This document shows, piece after piece, positions 19,366-29,667 of a stretch of 37,242 nucleotides of DNA. This DNA comes from an uncultured Methylococcales bacterium. GTDB taxonomy: Bacteria > Pseudomonadota > Gammaproteobacteria > Methylococcales > Methylomonadaceae. The notes below the pieces were generated by a model, which saw nothing but the letters and a program-made list of their open reading frames with translations, made no database searches and was not told the DNA's origin. Position 1 is the first letter of the stretch, and each line of letters starts with the position of its first letter. The position numbers and the translations under genes were made by a program. The DNA lies in contig CAJVYL010000005.1 of assembly GCA_913009265.1 (NCBI GenBank), forward strand, positions 1 to 37,242, in the 5' to 3' direction.

Positions 19366-20236
19366 CCCAAATGATCAAGCGTCTGGGATACGAAAAATGA
19401 GACAAATAAAACCAAAACCTGTCCGCGTTATTGCCGTAACAAGTGGTAAAGGTGGGGTTGGTAAGACGAACCTATCAGTTAATTTAGGTGTGGCTCTTTC
19501 TCAAATGGGACGAAGAGTAGCATTGCTTGATGCTGATATGGGGCTGGCAAATGTTGATATTTTGTTAGGGCTATCTCCAAAATATAACTTATCTCATGTC
19601 TTACAAGGTGAGAAAACACTAGAAGATATTATGTTGACAGGTCCTGCTGGCTTAAAAGTTATTCCAGCATCGTCTGGTGTACAGCAAATGTCAGAACTAA
19701 ATAATATTGAACAAGCAGGTGTTATTAGAGCGTTTAGTGAAATTGATCAAAATCTTGATGTATTGATTGTAGATACTGCAGCAGGGATTTCTTCCAGCGT
19801 AGTTAATTTTGCCAGAGCCTGTCAGGAAATAATTGTTGTTGTTTGTGATGAACCAACATCGTTGACAGATGCGTATGCCTATATCAAATTGCTCAATCGG
19901 GACTATGGTTTAAATAAGTTTCATGTTGTAGCCAATATGGTTCAGTCCGTTCAGCAAGGTCAGCAGTTATTTAATAAATTATGTAAAGTGAGTGAAAAGT
20001 ATTTAGATGTAACGCTTAGTTATACTGGGGCGGTTCCATTTGATGAATACCTGCGTAAATCAGTACAAAAACAAACTCCAGTATTAGAAGCTTTTCCTCG
20101 CAGTAAAGCTGCACTAGCAATAAGAAATTTAGCACTTAATATAGATAGATGGCCAATTAAAATACAAGCAGGCGGATATTTAGAGTTTTTTGTTGAAAGA
20201 ATGATCGAATATAGCACGCAAGAGGACGCCGCATGA
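19358..20236 (+). CDS. flhG: Flagellar number regulator FlhG/FleN (MinD/ParA ATPase)
   Basis: VIAVTSGKGGVGKTNLSVNLG; follows flhF. ORF track starts at 19337; ATG at 19358 gives the more typical N-terminus. Confidence 0.93.
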   Translation: MHNPNDQASGIRKMRQIKPKPVRVIAVTSGKGGVGKTNLSVNLGVALSQMGRRVALLDADMGLANVDILLGLSPKYNLSHVLQGEKTLEDIMLTGPAGLKVIPASSGVQQMSELNNIEQAGVIRAFSEIDQNLDVLIVDTAAGISSSVVNFARACQEIIVVVCDEPTSLTDAYAYIKLLNRDYGLNKFHVVANMVQSVQQGQQLFNKLCKVSEKYLDVTLSYTGAVPFDEYLRKSVQKQTPVLEAFPRSKAALAIRNLALNIDRWPIKIQAGGYLEFFVERMIEYSTQEDAA

Positions 20237-20976
20237 ATGGAGCGGCAATGTACGCAACCACGATGCATGTAGGAACTACCGATGATTTGGTAATTCAACA
20301 TGTACCTTTGGTTAAGCGAATTGCTTTTCATTTAATGGGACGACTACCTGATACCGTATTGGTAGATGATTTGATTCAGGCTGGGATGCTAGGCTTGTTA
20401 GAAGCCGTAAAGAATTACGATGTGACACAAGGTGCAAGTTTTGATACTTATGCTGGTATTAGGATAAGAGGTTCAATGCTTGATGAGGTACGAAAATCTG
20501 ACTGGACACCTCGCTCCGTACATAAAAAATCAAGAATGGTTTCTGAAGCTATTCGTGAAGTAGAAAATAGAACAGGTGGTGAGGCTCGAGATATTGATAT
20601 TGCCGAGCAACTTGGCGTTGATCTAGACGACTATAACCAAATGTTACAGGATTCTATCGGATGTAAGGTTTTAAGTGTTGAAGAGTTATCAGAAACAGGA
20701 GATTCTGCATTTTGTGATGCAGAACAAATCAATGAGTCCCCTGTTCATTTACTGGAAGAAGATGATTTTCAAAAAGCATTAGCTGAAGCAATTATGACTT
20801 TACCTGAAAGAGAACAACTTGTTATAGCTCTTTATTATGACGAGGAATTTAACCTAAGGGAGATAGGTGAAGTGTTAAATGTGAGTGAGTCACGTGTAAG
20901 TCAAATAAGTAGCCAGGCAATGTTAAGATTAAGATCAAGACTTGCAGAATGGACAGACAAGAAAAACCAAGATTAA
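20233..20976 (+). CDS. fliA: Flagellar sigma factor FliA (sigma-28)
   Basis: 247 aa; sigma-70 region 2 (DDLIQAGMLGLLEAVKNYD) and region 4 (LREIGEVLNVSESRVSQISSQAMLRLRSRL). Confidence 0.96.
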   Translation: MNGAAMYATTMHVGTTDDLVIQHVPLVKRIAFHLMGRLPDTVLVDDLIQAGMLGLLEAVKNYDVTQGASFDTYAGIRIRGSMLDEVRKSDWTPRSVHKKSRMVSEAIREVENRTGGEARDIDIAEQLGVDLDDYNQMLQDSIGCKVLSVEELSETGDSAFCDAEQINESPVHLLEEDDFQKALAEAIMTLPEREQLVIALYYDEEFNLREIGEVLNVSESRVSQISSQAMLRLRSRLAEWTDKKNQD

Positions 20977-21385
20977 AGTTAGGTGTTTCTTTCATCTAGT
21001 CATACTTTATTAAAAAACCGATACCTTTCCTATCATTGGTTATTGATATGCTTTTACTGAGTAACAAATTTCTTGCTAGCAAAAAAATGGCTTATTTAAA
21101 AGTAAATAGCTCTGATTGGAAGATTACATTTTCACTAAATAGATAAGAAAGCAGTGTTTTATTAAATCGTTAAATTCTTTTGTTTAAAAACATATAAATT
21201 ATAAGCGCTGACATTGAAAAAATGGCATTTTACATCTATGTTTGTAGTATGCTTTGCTTAATAATACTTTAAAGTAAATAAGTGCTATAAGTCATCCTTT
21301 TTTAAGGGATTGAAAACAGGTTCAAGTATTAACGATTTGAGTCGATATAAATAATGATAAAAGATAAATAGGTTGGAGATTTTCC

Positions 21386-21772
21386 TTGGATAAAAACATG
21401 AAAATTCTAGTTGTTGATGATTTTTCAACAATGAGACGAATAGTAAAAAATCTATTAAGGGATCTTGGGTTTACCAATACGGTTGAAGCAGATGATGGCA
21501 AAACTGCTTTACCCATTTTGGAAGCTGGGGGAATTGATTTTTTAGTGACTGACTGGAATATGCCTGGTATGACAGGAATAGATTTATTAAAGGCGGTTCG
21601 TGCAGACCCAAATTTAGTTGATCTTCCCGTATTGATGGTGACGGCAGAAGCAAAAAGAGAGCAAATCATTATGGCAGCTCAGGCTGGTGTTAATGGATAT
21701 GTTATCAAACCTTTTACTGCCGCTACGTTGAAAGAAAAAATAGAAAAAATCTTTGAACGTATTGATGGCTAA
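21386..21772 (+). CDS. cheY: Chemotaxis response regulator CheY
   Basis: 128 aa; [39 protein letters not shown]. Confidence 0.96.
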   Translation: MDKNMKILVVDDFSTMRRIVKNLLRDLGFTNTVEADDGKTALPILEAGGIDFLVTDWNMPGMTGIDLLKAVRADPNLVDLPVLMVTAEAKREQIIMAAQAGVNGYVIKPFTAATLKEKIEKIFERIDG

Positions 21773-21793
21773 ACCAACCCAGGAGAGTAAGGA

Positions 21794-22516
21794 ATGACGA
21801 TTGATTTTCGTTTGGCATTGGCTAAGGATTTGGTTATTGCACTAGAACAGGGAAATGAGGCTGAAGCAGATAATATTCTGGATAAAATTGCAGGCCAGAA
21901 AGAAAATGAACTTTTTCAACAAGTTGGGCAGTTAACGCGTCAACTTCATGATGCGATGGCTGGGTTTTCATTAGATTCAAAAATCGCTTCGATGACCGAA
22001 AATGATATACCTGATGCAAAAGAACGCTTGCAATATGTTATTACCATGACTGAACAAGCGGCAAACCAAACATTGAATGCTGTTGAAGAATTATTACCTG
22101 TATCTAAAACACTTAATGATCAAGCTGGGGAACTATCTGAGAAATGGGAACGTTTTTTAGATAGAGAAATGCCTTTTGAAGAGTTTAAGAGTATGAGTGC
22201 AGAAATAACTAAGCATTTTTCTCAGTCAAAAGGCTCTTTATTAGAAATTCAAAATGGGCTTAATGATATTTTGATGGCTCAGGGCTTTCAGGATATAACC
22301 GGACAGATTATCAAACGTGTTATTGATCTGGTTCAAGAGCTAGAAGTCAGTATGGTCGAACTAATTAGTTTGTCAGGAGGGGCTAAAGCAGAGGAAGCAA
22401 AAGCTAAGGAGCTTGAATTACCTGGACCTGCTATTCCTGGTATGGATGATAAATCTGGTGATGTAGCAGCAAACCAAGATGATGTGGATGATTTGTTGTC
22501 AAGTCTAGGATTCTGA
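21794..22516 (+). CDS. cheZ: Protein phosphatase CheZ
   Basis: 240 aa; QGFQDITGQIIKRVIDLV catalytic motif, C-terminal DDVDDLLSSLGF. Confidence 0.95.
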   Translation: MTIDFRLALAKDLVIALEQGNEAEADNILDKIAGQKENELFQQVGQLTRQLHDAMAGFSLDSKIASMTENDIPDAKERLQYVITMTEQAANQTLNAVEELLPVSKTLNDQAGELSEKWERFLDREMPFEEFKSMSAEITKHFSQSKGSLLEIQNGLNDILMAQGFQDITGQIIKRVIDLVQELEVSMVELISLSGGAKAEEAKAKELELPGPAIPGMDDKSGDVAANQDDVDDLLSSLGF

Positions 22517-22526
22517 GGAAAAAATT

Positions 22527-24722
22527 ATGGCAGTTGATCTAGAAGATGAAATTTTACAAGATTTTTTGGTTGAAGCGGGGGAAATCCTTGAACTGCTAGG
22601 TGAGCAGTTGGTTGAGCTGGAGCAATCACCAGAAGATTTTGAATTATTAAATGCAATCTTTCGAGGTTTTCATACCATTAAAGGGGGCGCTGGTTTTTTA
22701 GCATTAGATCCATTAGTAGCAGTTTGTCACAAAGCTGAAGATGTTTTTGATGTTTTAAGAGAAGGTGAACGAAAAGTTAGTGCAGAATTAATGGATGTGA
22801 TTCTGGAAGTTGTTGATGTCGTAAACTTGATGTTTGATCAAGTTAAAATAGGAAATGACCCGGAAGCAGCACAAGAAACATTATTAACAAAACTACAATC
22901 TTTTACTCGTGCAGGTCTAGAGCAACAGGCAGCTAAAGAACCAGAACCTGTTGTAGAAACGCCAGCACCAGTAATAGCAGATGTAGATGTAGTAGAGCAA
23001 GAATTTTCTGCTATGTTAGATGATACATTTGATAGTGACTCTGAATCAAATAGTGATGAAATCACTGAGGAAGAGTTTGATAGTTTATTAGATGACCTTC
23101 ATGGTAAAGGGCAGTTTTCAGCACCAGCACTTAAAGAAGATAAGGCTGAAGTGTCATCGCCACAAGTTGATTCAGGCGATATATCTGAAGCAGAGTTTGA
23201 TAATTTGTTAGATGAATTGCATGGAAAAGGAAACTTTTCAGCTAAAGGTTTACAAGAAGAGAAAACTGAAGCTGTTGCGGTTAATCCAGGTGATATTACG
23301 GAAGATGAATTTGATAATTTATTAGATGATTTACATGGAAAAGGAAAGTTTAAAGGTGCTATTGCAACTGCAGGAGCTGTAGCTGAAGAACCCAACGTTG
23401 TGATTGAGCAGCCTGTTGAAGAAAAGGCTGCTATATCTGTTGCTAAGAAAGTGGTTGCGGAACCTAAACCTGAGCCTGAGCCAATAGTTGTTGAAAAAGT
23501 AGTTGATAAGCCTAAAAAAGCGGCCGCTAAGCCAGCAGCCCCAAAAGGAGAAACAACGGTTCGAGTCGATACCTATGTTCTTGATGATATTATGAATATG
23601 GTAGGTGAATTAGTTTTAGTTAGAAATCGATTCCAAACACTCAAAGCATCATCTGAGAGTGGCTCAACCGAGCATATGACCAAGGCTGTTGCTAATTTAG
23701 ATGTAGTAACCGCAGACTTGCAATTGGCTGTGATGAAAACGCGAATGCAACCTATCAAAAAAGTATTTGGCAGGTTCCCCCGGGTTGTTAGAGATTTGTC
23801 TAGAAGTTTAAAAAAAGAAATTAAATTAGAGTTGGTAGGGGAAGAGACTGATTTAGATAAAAATTTAGTTGAAGCATTAGCTGATCCCTTAGTGCATTTG
23901 GTAAGAAATGCGGTTGACCATGGTATTGAATCACCTGATGACCGAGCTGCTGTAGGTAAACCAAGAGAAGGGCTCGTTGTATTAAAGGCATCTCAAGAAG
24001 GTGACCACATCATGCTATCAATTAAAGATGATGGCAAAGGGATGAATGCAGATCATCTAAGAAAAATTGTTGTTGATAAAGGCTTAATGGATGAAGAATC
24101 AGCAGCCCGACTTGATGATAAAGACTGTTATAACTTGATTTTTATGCCAGGTTTTTCGACAAAAACGGAGATTTCAGATGTGTCGGGGCGTGGTGTTGGA
24201 ATGGATGTTGTTAAGACCAGAATCACTCAATTGAATGGTATGGTCGAAGTTGATTCTGTAGAGGGTGAAGGAAGTACTATTATTATTAAAGTACCGCTTA
24301 CACTTGCTATTATGCCAACGCTGATGGTTGTATTAGGTGGTCAAGCCTTTGCGTTACCTTTGGCAAGCGTGCTTGAAATATTAGACTTAGATTTAAGTAA
24401 AACCAATGTAGTTGATGGTCAATTAATTATTATGGTTAGAGAGAAAGCATTACCTGTTTTCTACTTAAGTGAATGGTTAGTTCAAGATCCATCTTATGTA
24501 TTAGATAAGCAGGCTACAGGGCATGTAGTTGTTGTTAATGCAGGTGGTCGGCATATTGGTTTTGTTGTTGATCAACTGATTGGTCAAGAAGAGGTTGTTA
24601 TTAAACCTTTAGGTGCCAAGCTACAAGGCCTAGATGGTCTTGCTGGTGCGACTATTACTGGTGATGGTAAAATTGCATTAATTCTTGATGTGCCAGGATT
24701 AATGAGTCGGTATGCTGGATAA
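22527..24722 (+). CDS. cheA: Chemotaxis histidine kinase CheA
   Basis: 731 aa; FHTIKGGAGF P1, NAVDHGIE N-box, GRGVGMDVVKT, CheW-like C-terminus. Confidence 0.97.
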   Translation: MAVDLEDEILQDFLVEAGEILELLGEQLVELEQSPEDFELLNAIFRGFHTIKGGAGFLALDPLVAVCHKAEDVFDVLREGERKVSAELMDVILEVVDVVNLMFDQVKIGNDPEAAQETLLTKLQSFTRAGLEQQAAKEPEPVVETPAPVIADVDVVEQEFSAMLDDTFDSDSESNSDEITEEEFDSLLDDLHGKGQFSAPALKEDKAEVSSPQVDSGDISEAEFDNLLDELHGKGNFSAKGLQEEKTEAVAVNPGDITEDEFDNLLDDLHGKGKFKGAIATAGAVAEEPNVVIEQPVEEKAAISVAKKVVAEPKPEPEPIVVEKVVDKPKKAAAKPAAPKGETTVRVDTYVLDDIMNMVGELVLVRNRFQTLKASSESGSTEHMTKAVANLDVVTADLQLAVMKTRMQPIKKVFGRFPRVVRDLSRSLKKEIKLELVGEETDLDKNLVEALADPLVHLVRNAVDHGIESPDDRAAVGKPREGLVVLKASQEGDHIMLSIKDDGKGMNADHLRKIVVDKGLMDEESAARLDDKDCYNLIFMPGFSTKTEISDVSGRGVGMDVVKTRITQLNGMVEVDSVEGEGSTIIIKVPLTLAIMPTLMVVLGGQAFALPLASVLEILDLDLSKTNVVDGQLIIMVREKALPVFYLSEWLVQDPSYVLDKQATGHVVVVNAGGRHIGFVVDQLIGQEEVVIKPLGAKLQGLDGLAGATITGDGKIALILDVPGLMSRYAG
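23055..23352 (+). repeat. Three copies of a coding repeat encoding (D/E)I(T/S)ExEFDxLLD(D/E)LHGKGxF within cheA
   Basis: Copies begin at 23058, 23178 and 23292 (spacing 40 and 38 codons). Confidence 0.9.
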
Positions 24723-24804
24723 TAAATAGGCTGAAAAGATTAGCCGTAAAAAGGTATTAAAGTTTTACTTAAACAAAAAGTAGTTTTATGGAATAAATAT
24801 TTAT

Positions 24805-25905
24805 ATGACAATTCGGGTATTGATTGTTGATGACTCTAGGTTTATTTGTAAAAGAATTTGTGAAATTCTAGAAGAAGATTCTATTTTTAAAGTAGTTGGT
24901 AGTGCTTCAAATGGAAAGCAAGCAATACTGATGGCGGCTCAATTAGAACCTGATGTTATAACCATGGATATTGAAATGCCAGTTATGGATGGTATTTCTG
25001 CTGTAAAAGCAATTATGGCTGAATGCCCAACCGCCATATTAATGTTTTCAGCAGCAACACATGCAGGGGCTCAGGCAACTTTAGATGCTTTAAGTGCGGG
25101 AGCAATAGACTTTTTACCTAAGCAATTAGATAAAATAGATGGTGATAGGGAAATTGCCAAAAGAATGCTAAGGCGTAGAGTACGTATTGTCGCTTTGCAA
25201 GCCAATAGAATCAAACAAAAGCCTGTTTCTGATAGAGCTAGAATAAACCAAACTAAGGTATTAGGGGCTTCTAATGCCATATCACGGCCTCAAATGGTCG
25301 CTACTAGAAATCCCACTTCAACACATTCAATTACTAGAAAAATTGAATTATTAGTCATTGTGGCCTCAACTGGTGGCCCTGTCGCTATTCAAAAGGTAAT
25401 GACTCAGCTTTCTGGGCAATGTCCATTTCCTATTCTCATTGTTCAACATATGCCTCATAACTTTACAAAAAGTTTTGCTGAAAGGTTAAATCAATTATGT
25501 AAAGTAAAGGTTAAAGAGGCCATAAATGGAGATGTTCTAACTGCGGGTGAAGCTTTGTTAGCACCAGGGGGAATGCAAATGGAAGTTGCTCTAAAATCAG
25601 GAAAGAAAGTGGTTAACATAACAGCTAAAAAAGCGGGTGAAATATATAGTCCATGTGCGGATGTGACTTTAACGTCTATTGCACAAGTTTATTCTGCAAA
25701 CGTTTTGACAGTCGTTTTAACTGGGATGGGGGCTGATGGTAAAGAAGGAGCAGTTCGCTTAAAACAAAGGGGCTTGCCAATATGGGCACAGGACGAGGCC
25801 AGTTGTACTATTTATGGTATGCCGAAAGCTATTGTTGATGCGAATCTTGCTGATAAGGTTTATAGTCTTAATGAAATTGCTAATGAATTTAACAAGTTGA
25901 GATAA
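24805..25905 (+). CDS. cheB: Protein-glutamate methylesterase CheB
   Basis: 366 aa; REC domain plus ASTGGP, VQHMP and LTGMGADG methylesterase motifs. Confidence 0.95.
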   Translation: MTIRVLIVDDSRFICKRICEILEEDSIFKVVGSASNGKQAILMAAQLEPDVITMDIEMPVMDGISAVKAIMAECPTAILMFSAATHAGAQATLDALSAGAIDFLPKQLDKIDGDREIAKRMLRRRVRIVALQANRIKQKPVSDRARINQTKVLGASNAISRPQMVATRNPTSTHSITRKIELLVIVASTGGPVAIQKVMTQLSGQCPFPILIVQHMPHNFTKSFAERLNQLCKVKVKEAINGDVLTAGEALLAPGGMQMEVALKSGKKVVNITAKKAGEIYSPCADVTLTSIAQVYSANVLTVVLTGMGADGKEGAVRLKQRGLPIWAQDEASCTIYGMPKAIVDANLADKVYSLNEIANEFNKLR

Positions 25906-26645
25906 TGGATATTTTAAGTATTATAGGCATGGTTTTTGGTTTCTTGGCTATTGTAGGAGGGAATTTCTTAGAAGGTGGAGATACAGCTTCATTGATTAAC
26001 CTTCCTGCTTTAATCATTGTTTTTGGTGGGACGTTGGGAGCAACATTTTTACATTTCCCCCCCAGAATTTATTTTCATAGCCTTAAAGTCCTGTTATTAA
26101 TTGTCAGGCCTAGAAAACATTTGCTAGATGAGCAGATTGAAAAAGTTGGTATGTGGAGTGCCTTAGCGCGAAAAGAAGGGTTATTAGGGCTGGAAGTTGT
26201 CGTTGATAAAGAACAAGATCAATTTGCTAAGAAAGGATTACAGTTATTAGTTGATGGTAATGAACCAGAAGTGATTAGGGACTGTTTAGAAGTTGAACTT
26301 AATACTATTGAGCATAATGAAATGCAGGCAGCCAAAGTCTATGAAGCGATGGGTGGATATTCACCAACCATTGGTATTATTGGTGCTGTAGTTGGTCTAA
26401 TACAGGTTATGCAAAACTTAGCTGACCCTGAATTGCTTGGTGCAGGGATAGCAACAGCATTTGTTGCTACCATTTATGGTGTTGGTTTTGCTAATTTATT
26501 GTTTTTACCTATAGCAAATAAGTTAAAGTTAGAAGCCTACGCCTTAGTACAAGCAAAGGAAATGATGCTTGAAGGTATTACAGCGATAGCTGAAGGTGAG
26601 AACCCCCGCAATATTGAATTAAAGTTATCGGGGTATATTTTATGA
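25905..26645 (+). CDS. motC: Flagellar motor stator protein MotC/PomA-type (MotA family)
   Basis: 246 aa; GGTLGATFLHFPP, YSPTIGIIGAVVGLIQVMQNLADP; follows cheB. Confidence 0.9.
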   Translation: MDILSIIGMVFGFLAIVGGNFLEGGDTASLINLPALIIVFGGTLGATFLHFPPRIYFHSLKVLLLIVRPRKHLLDEQIEKVGMWSALARKEGLLGLEVVVDKEQDQFAKKGLQLLVDGNEPEVIRDCLEVELNTIEHNEMQAAKVYEAMGGYSPTIGIIGAVVGLIQVMQNLADPELLGAGIATAFVATIYGVGFANLLFLPIANKLKLEAYALVQAKEMMLEGITAIAEGENPRNIELKLSGYIL

Positions 26646-26674
26646 GTAGTTTATTTGGTTTGTTGGTGTAATTG

Positions 26675-27526
26675 ATGGCTCGTAAGCGCAGAAATAAAAA
26701 TGCATTTGATGAGAGTGATAATCATGAACGATGGTTAGTTTCTTATGCAGATTTTGTCACCTTGCTTTTTGCTTTCTTTGTGGTGATGTATTCCATCTCT
26801 TCAGTTAATGATGATAAGTATGAAATATTATCCCAAGCCTTGGAAGGTGCTTTTTTAGGGGGGCATGAAGTTCAAGTAATTGAAAGCCCAATTGAAGTAG
26901 AAGAAAAGTTAACTTCAATCAAGCCTATTATTTTAGAAAACCCTACAACAGAAGAGTTACAAAAAAAATCAGAATTAAGTGACGAAATCCTAAAAGAAAG
27001 ACGAGAGTTAGAATTAATATCAGAACAGTTTGAAGATGTATTACAACCTTATGTTGAAAATGACTTGGTTGAAGTTAAAAGACATGATTTTTGGATAGAA
27101 CTTGAAATGAATAGTGAACTACTATTTTTAAGTGGAGAGGCTGAGCTGTCGAGTAAAGCTATTCCTGTGCTTAAAAAGGTAGCAGAAGTTATTAGGGATA
27201 TTCCAAATGTTATTAATGTTGAAGGACATACTGATAATATACCCATAGATACGGTAGAATTCCCATCAAATTGGGATTTAGCTTCAGCAAGAGCAACCTC
27301 AGTAGTAAGAGAGTTTCAGGCGAATAGAGTTTCTCCTAAGCGATTATCTGCAGTTGGCTATGGAGAATTTCAACCTGTTGCCGATAACAGTAGTGTAGAG
27401 GGAAGGTTTAAGAACCGGCGTGTTGTTATAGTGTTAATGTCACAAGCTTTTGCTAGATATGGCATGAATGATCAACAGAGAGCAGAGGTTTTAAATATAC
27501 AAAGCTCTACTGATTCATCGCAGTAA
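26675..27526 (+). CDS. motD: Flagellar motor stator protein MotD (MotB/OmpA family)
   Basis: WLVSYADFVTLLFAFFVVMYSIS and OmpA-like domain (NVEGHTDNIPI). ORF track starts at TTG 26672; ATG at 26675 preferred. Confidence 0.9.
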   Translation: MARKRRNKNAFDESDNHERWLVSYADFVTLLFAFFVVMYSISSVNDDKYEILSQALEGAFLGGHEVQVIESPIEVEEKLTSIKPIILENPTTEELQKKSELSDEILKERRELELISEQFEDVLQPYVENDLVEVKRHDFWIELEMNSELLFLSGEAELSSKAIPVLKKVAEVIRDIPNVINVEGHTDNIPIDTVEFPSNWDLASARATSVVREFQANRVSPKRLSAVGYGEFQPVADNSSVEGRFKNRRVVIVLMSQAFARYGMNDQQRAEVLNIQSSTDSSQ

Positions 27527-27564
27527 AATTAGCGATAATGATAAATTAATTCTGTAGGTTAATC

Positions 27565-28368
27565 ATGAAAGTATGGGCTGTATCAAATCAAAAAGGAGGG
27601 GTAGGGAAAACAACCACAGTTGTTTCTCTTGCTGGTTTGTTGTCCTCCTGGGGATTTAGAACATTAGTGGTGGATTTAGACCCGCATGGTTCATTAACCA
27701 GTTATTTCAAAATGAATCCCGATGAAATAGAGCTGAGTGTTTATAATTTATTTCATGATACCGGGCAGAAAAAAACAGACATTAATCCTAAAGCATATAT
27801 TAAAAAAACGGAGTTTGATGGATTATCAATCTTACCTGCATCAACCGCTATTGCAACATTAGATAGACAGGTTGCTGCTTTAGGCGGTATGGGGTTAGTT
27901 GTCAGTAATGCTTTAAAGAAAGTTTCAAAAGACTATGATTACGTCATTATAGATAGTCCTCCTATGCTAGGTATATTGATGATTAATGCCTTAGCCGCTT
28001 GCCAGCATATTATTATTCCATCATTATCAGAACATTTAGCTTTAAAAGGCTTAGAGAGAATGATTCATACTGTGAAAATGGTTTTTAAATCACGGAAAAA
28101 TCAGCCTGAATTTACTATTGTCCCTACTATGTTTGATAAGCGAACTAAAGCAGCAAGAGATAGCTTGATTCTGTTAAAACAGACTTATCCTGGTAATATT
28201 TGGAACTCAGTAATTCCAATTGATACAAAAGTAAGAGATGCAAGTATTAAGGGCATGCCTGTACCTCTTTATGCACCTAAAGCTAAATCTGTTGATGCAT
28301 ATACAGCATTGTTGGAACTGTTATTGCAAGAGAGTACGCAAGTAGACAAAAAAATGGCAGTTAGTTAA
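27565..28368 (+). CDS. ParA-family ATPase, ParC-like (chemotaxis array positioning)
   Basis: 267 aa; WAVSNQKGGVGKTTT; located between motD and a CheW-like gene, as in Vibrio/Pseudomonas che clusters. Confidence 0.88.
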   Translation: MKVWAVSNQKGGVGKTTTVVSLAGLLSSWGFRTLVVDLDPHGSLTSYFKMNPDEIELSVYNLFHDTGQKKTDINPKAYIKKTEFDGLSILPASTAIATLDRQVAALGGMGLVVSNALKKVSKDYDYVIIDSPPMLGILMINALAACQHIIIPSLSEHLALKGLERMIHTVKMVFKSRKNQPEFTIVPTMFDKRTKAARDSLILLKQTYPGNIWNSVIPIDTKVRDASIKGMPVPLYAPKAKSVDAYTALLELLLQESTQVDKKMAVS

Positions 28369-29060
28369 TGCAAGCAAAAAAGGTTATCCCGCAAGTCGTG
28401 CAACAAGAAATAGCTTTAGATAGCTATTTAAGTACTTTGCTGGATGATATTCCAAGTAATACAGAGCTTGATCAGCAAGAGTTAAAGGTTGAAGTTAAAC
28501 CGCAAGTGGCAACGCAGGTAAAAACTAGCACGCCTATTGTAGAAAAAATAATTACAAAGCCTGATAATCAAGACCTTGATGTTACTAAGCCCGTTAGACC
28601 TTTGGCTGTAATGCCTGAGTGGGCTAGAAGTGAGTTTCAGGCTTTATTTTTTAAAGTAGATAAATTCATTTTAGCGACCCCACTTACTGAATTATTAAGA
28701 ACTATCGAAGTTGATAAAAAGCCAACAAGAATTCCAGGGCAGCCTTCATGGTTTATGGGTTTACTAGATACGCATGAACAACGAATTGGTGTGTTGGATA
28801 CTGGGCAACTTATTTTTGGCAAAACAATTGGTCAACAAAGAGACCTAGAAAAACAACCTTTTCAACGTATCTTAATTACCGGTGATGGTAAGTGGGGGCT
28901 TGCCTGTGATGAAATATTATCGATAGGAAAGTTAGAACCAGATAAAGTACGCTGGAGAACATTGCGTCAGAAAAAACCTTGGTTAATTGGTACAGTGATT
29001 GATGAATTAACGGCAGTTATTGATGTTAACCATTTAGTTCCTCATAGAAAGGCAAATTAA
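28368..29060 (+). CDS. CheW-domain protein, ParP-like
   Basis: 230 aa; variable N-terminal region plus C-terminal CheW-like domain; directly follows the ParC-like gene. Confidence 0.82.
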   Translation: MQAKKVIPQVVQQEIALDSYLSTLLDDIPSNTELDQQELKVEVKPQVATQVKTSTPIVEKIITKPDNQDLDVTKPVRPLAVMPEWARSEFQALFFKVDKFILATPLTELLRTIEVDKKPTRIPGQPSWFMGLLDTHEQRIGVLDTGQLIFGKTIGQQRDLEKQPFQRILITGDGKWGLACDEILSIGKLEPDKVRWRTLRQKKPWLIGTVIDELTAVIDVNHLVPHRKAN

Positions 29061-29114
29061 TTTTTAGATTTCGGCTAAACTTAATAGCATACATTTTAAT
29101 GGCGGTGAGTAGTA

Positions 29115-29588
29115 ATGAGTGAAGATAAAAAGCAAGATGATCCAATTATGCAGTGGGTTACATTTCGTTTAGGTGATGAAAAATATGGCATTAATGTTAT
29201 GCAAGTACAGGAAGTCTTAAGGATTACTGAAATTGCACCAGTGCCAGGTGCACCAGCTTATGTTCTCGGTATTATTAATCTTCGGGGTAATGTTGTTACT
29301 GTTATTGATACTCGAAACCGTTTTGGCTTAATGTTTAAAGAAACGGATGATGCTTCAAGAGTGGTCATTATTGAAACTGAAGATCATATTATTGGTATTC
29401 TAGTTGATAGTGTTGCAGAAGTGGTTGAATTAAGAGGGTCAGAAATAGAGACTGCACCTAATGTGGGGAATGATGAAACCTCAAAATATATTCAAGGCGT
29501 AACAAGCAGAGAGAATGAATTACTTATTTTAGTCGATTTAAATAATTTTTTGAGTGATGAAGAAAAACAAGAAATGGATATGTTTTAA
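29115..29588 (+). CDS. cheW: Chemotaxis coupling protein CheW
   Basis: 157 aa; YGINVMQVQEVLRITEIAPVPGAPAYVLGIINLRGNVVTVID. Confidence 0.96.
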   Translation: MSEDKKQDDPIMQWVTFRLGDEKYGINVMQVQEVLRITEIAPVPGAPAYVLGIINLRGNVVTVIDTRNRFGLMFKETDDASRVVIIETEDHIIGILVDSVAEVVELRGSEIETAPNVGNDETSKYIQGVTSRENELLILVDLNNFLSDEEKQEMDMF

Positions 29589-29667
29589 GTTTTAATGATT
29601 TTTTAAGCTTATAAATATATAAAGGGCTAAATAGTGTAATTTATATGTAATTAAGAAAGGGGGGAAT

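Noticed and set aside
21265-21276. TACTTTAAAGTA 12-bp palindrome upstream of cheY
   Set aside because: Several 12-bp palindromes are expected by chance in an AT-rich 37-kb window; no supporting context.
22838-23395. Minus-strand ORFs inside cheA (75 and 98 aa)
   Set aside because: Antisense shadows of cheA, and their internal repeats simply mirror the CheA repeat motif.
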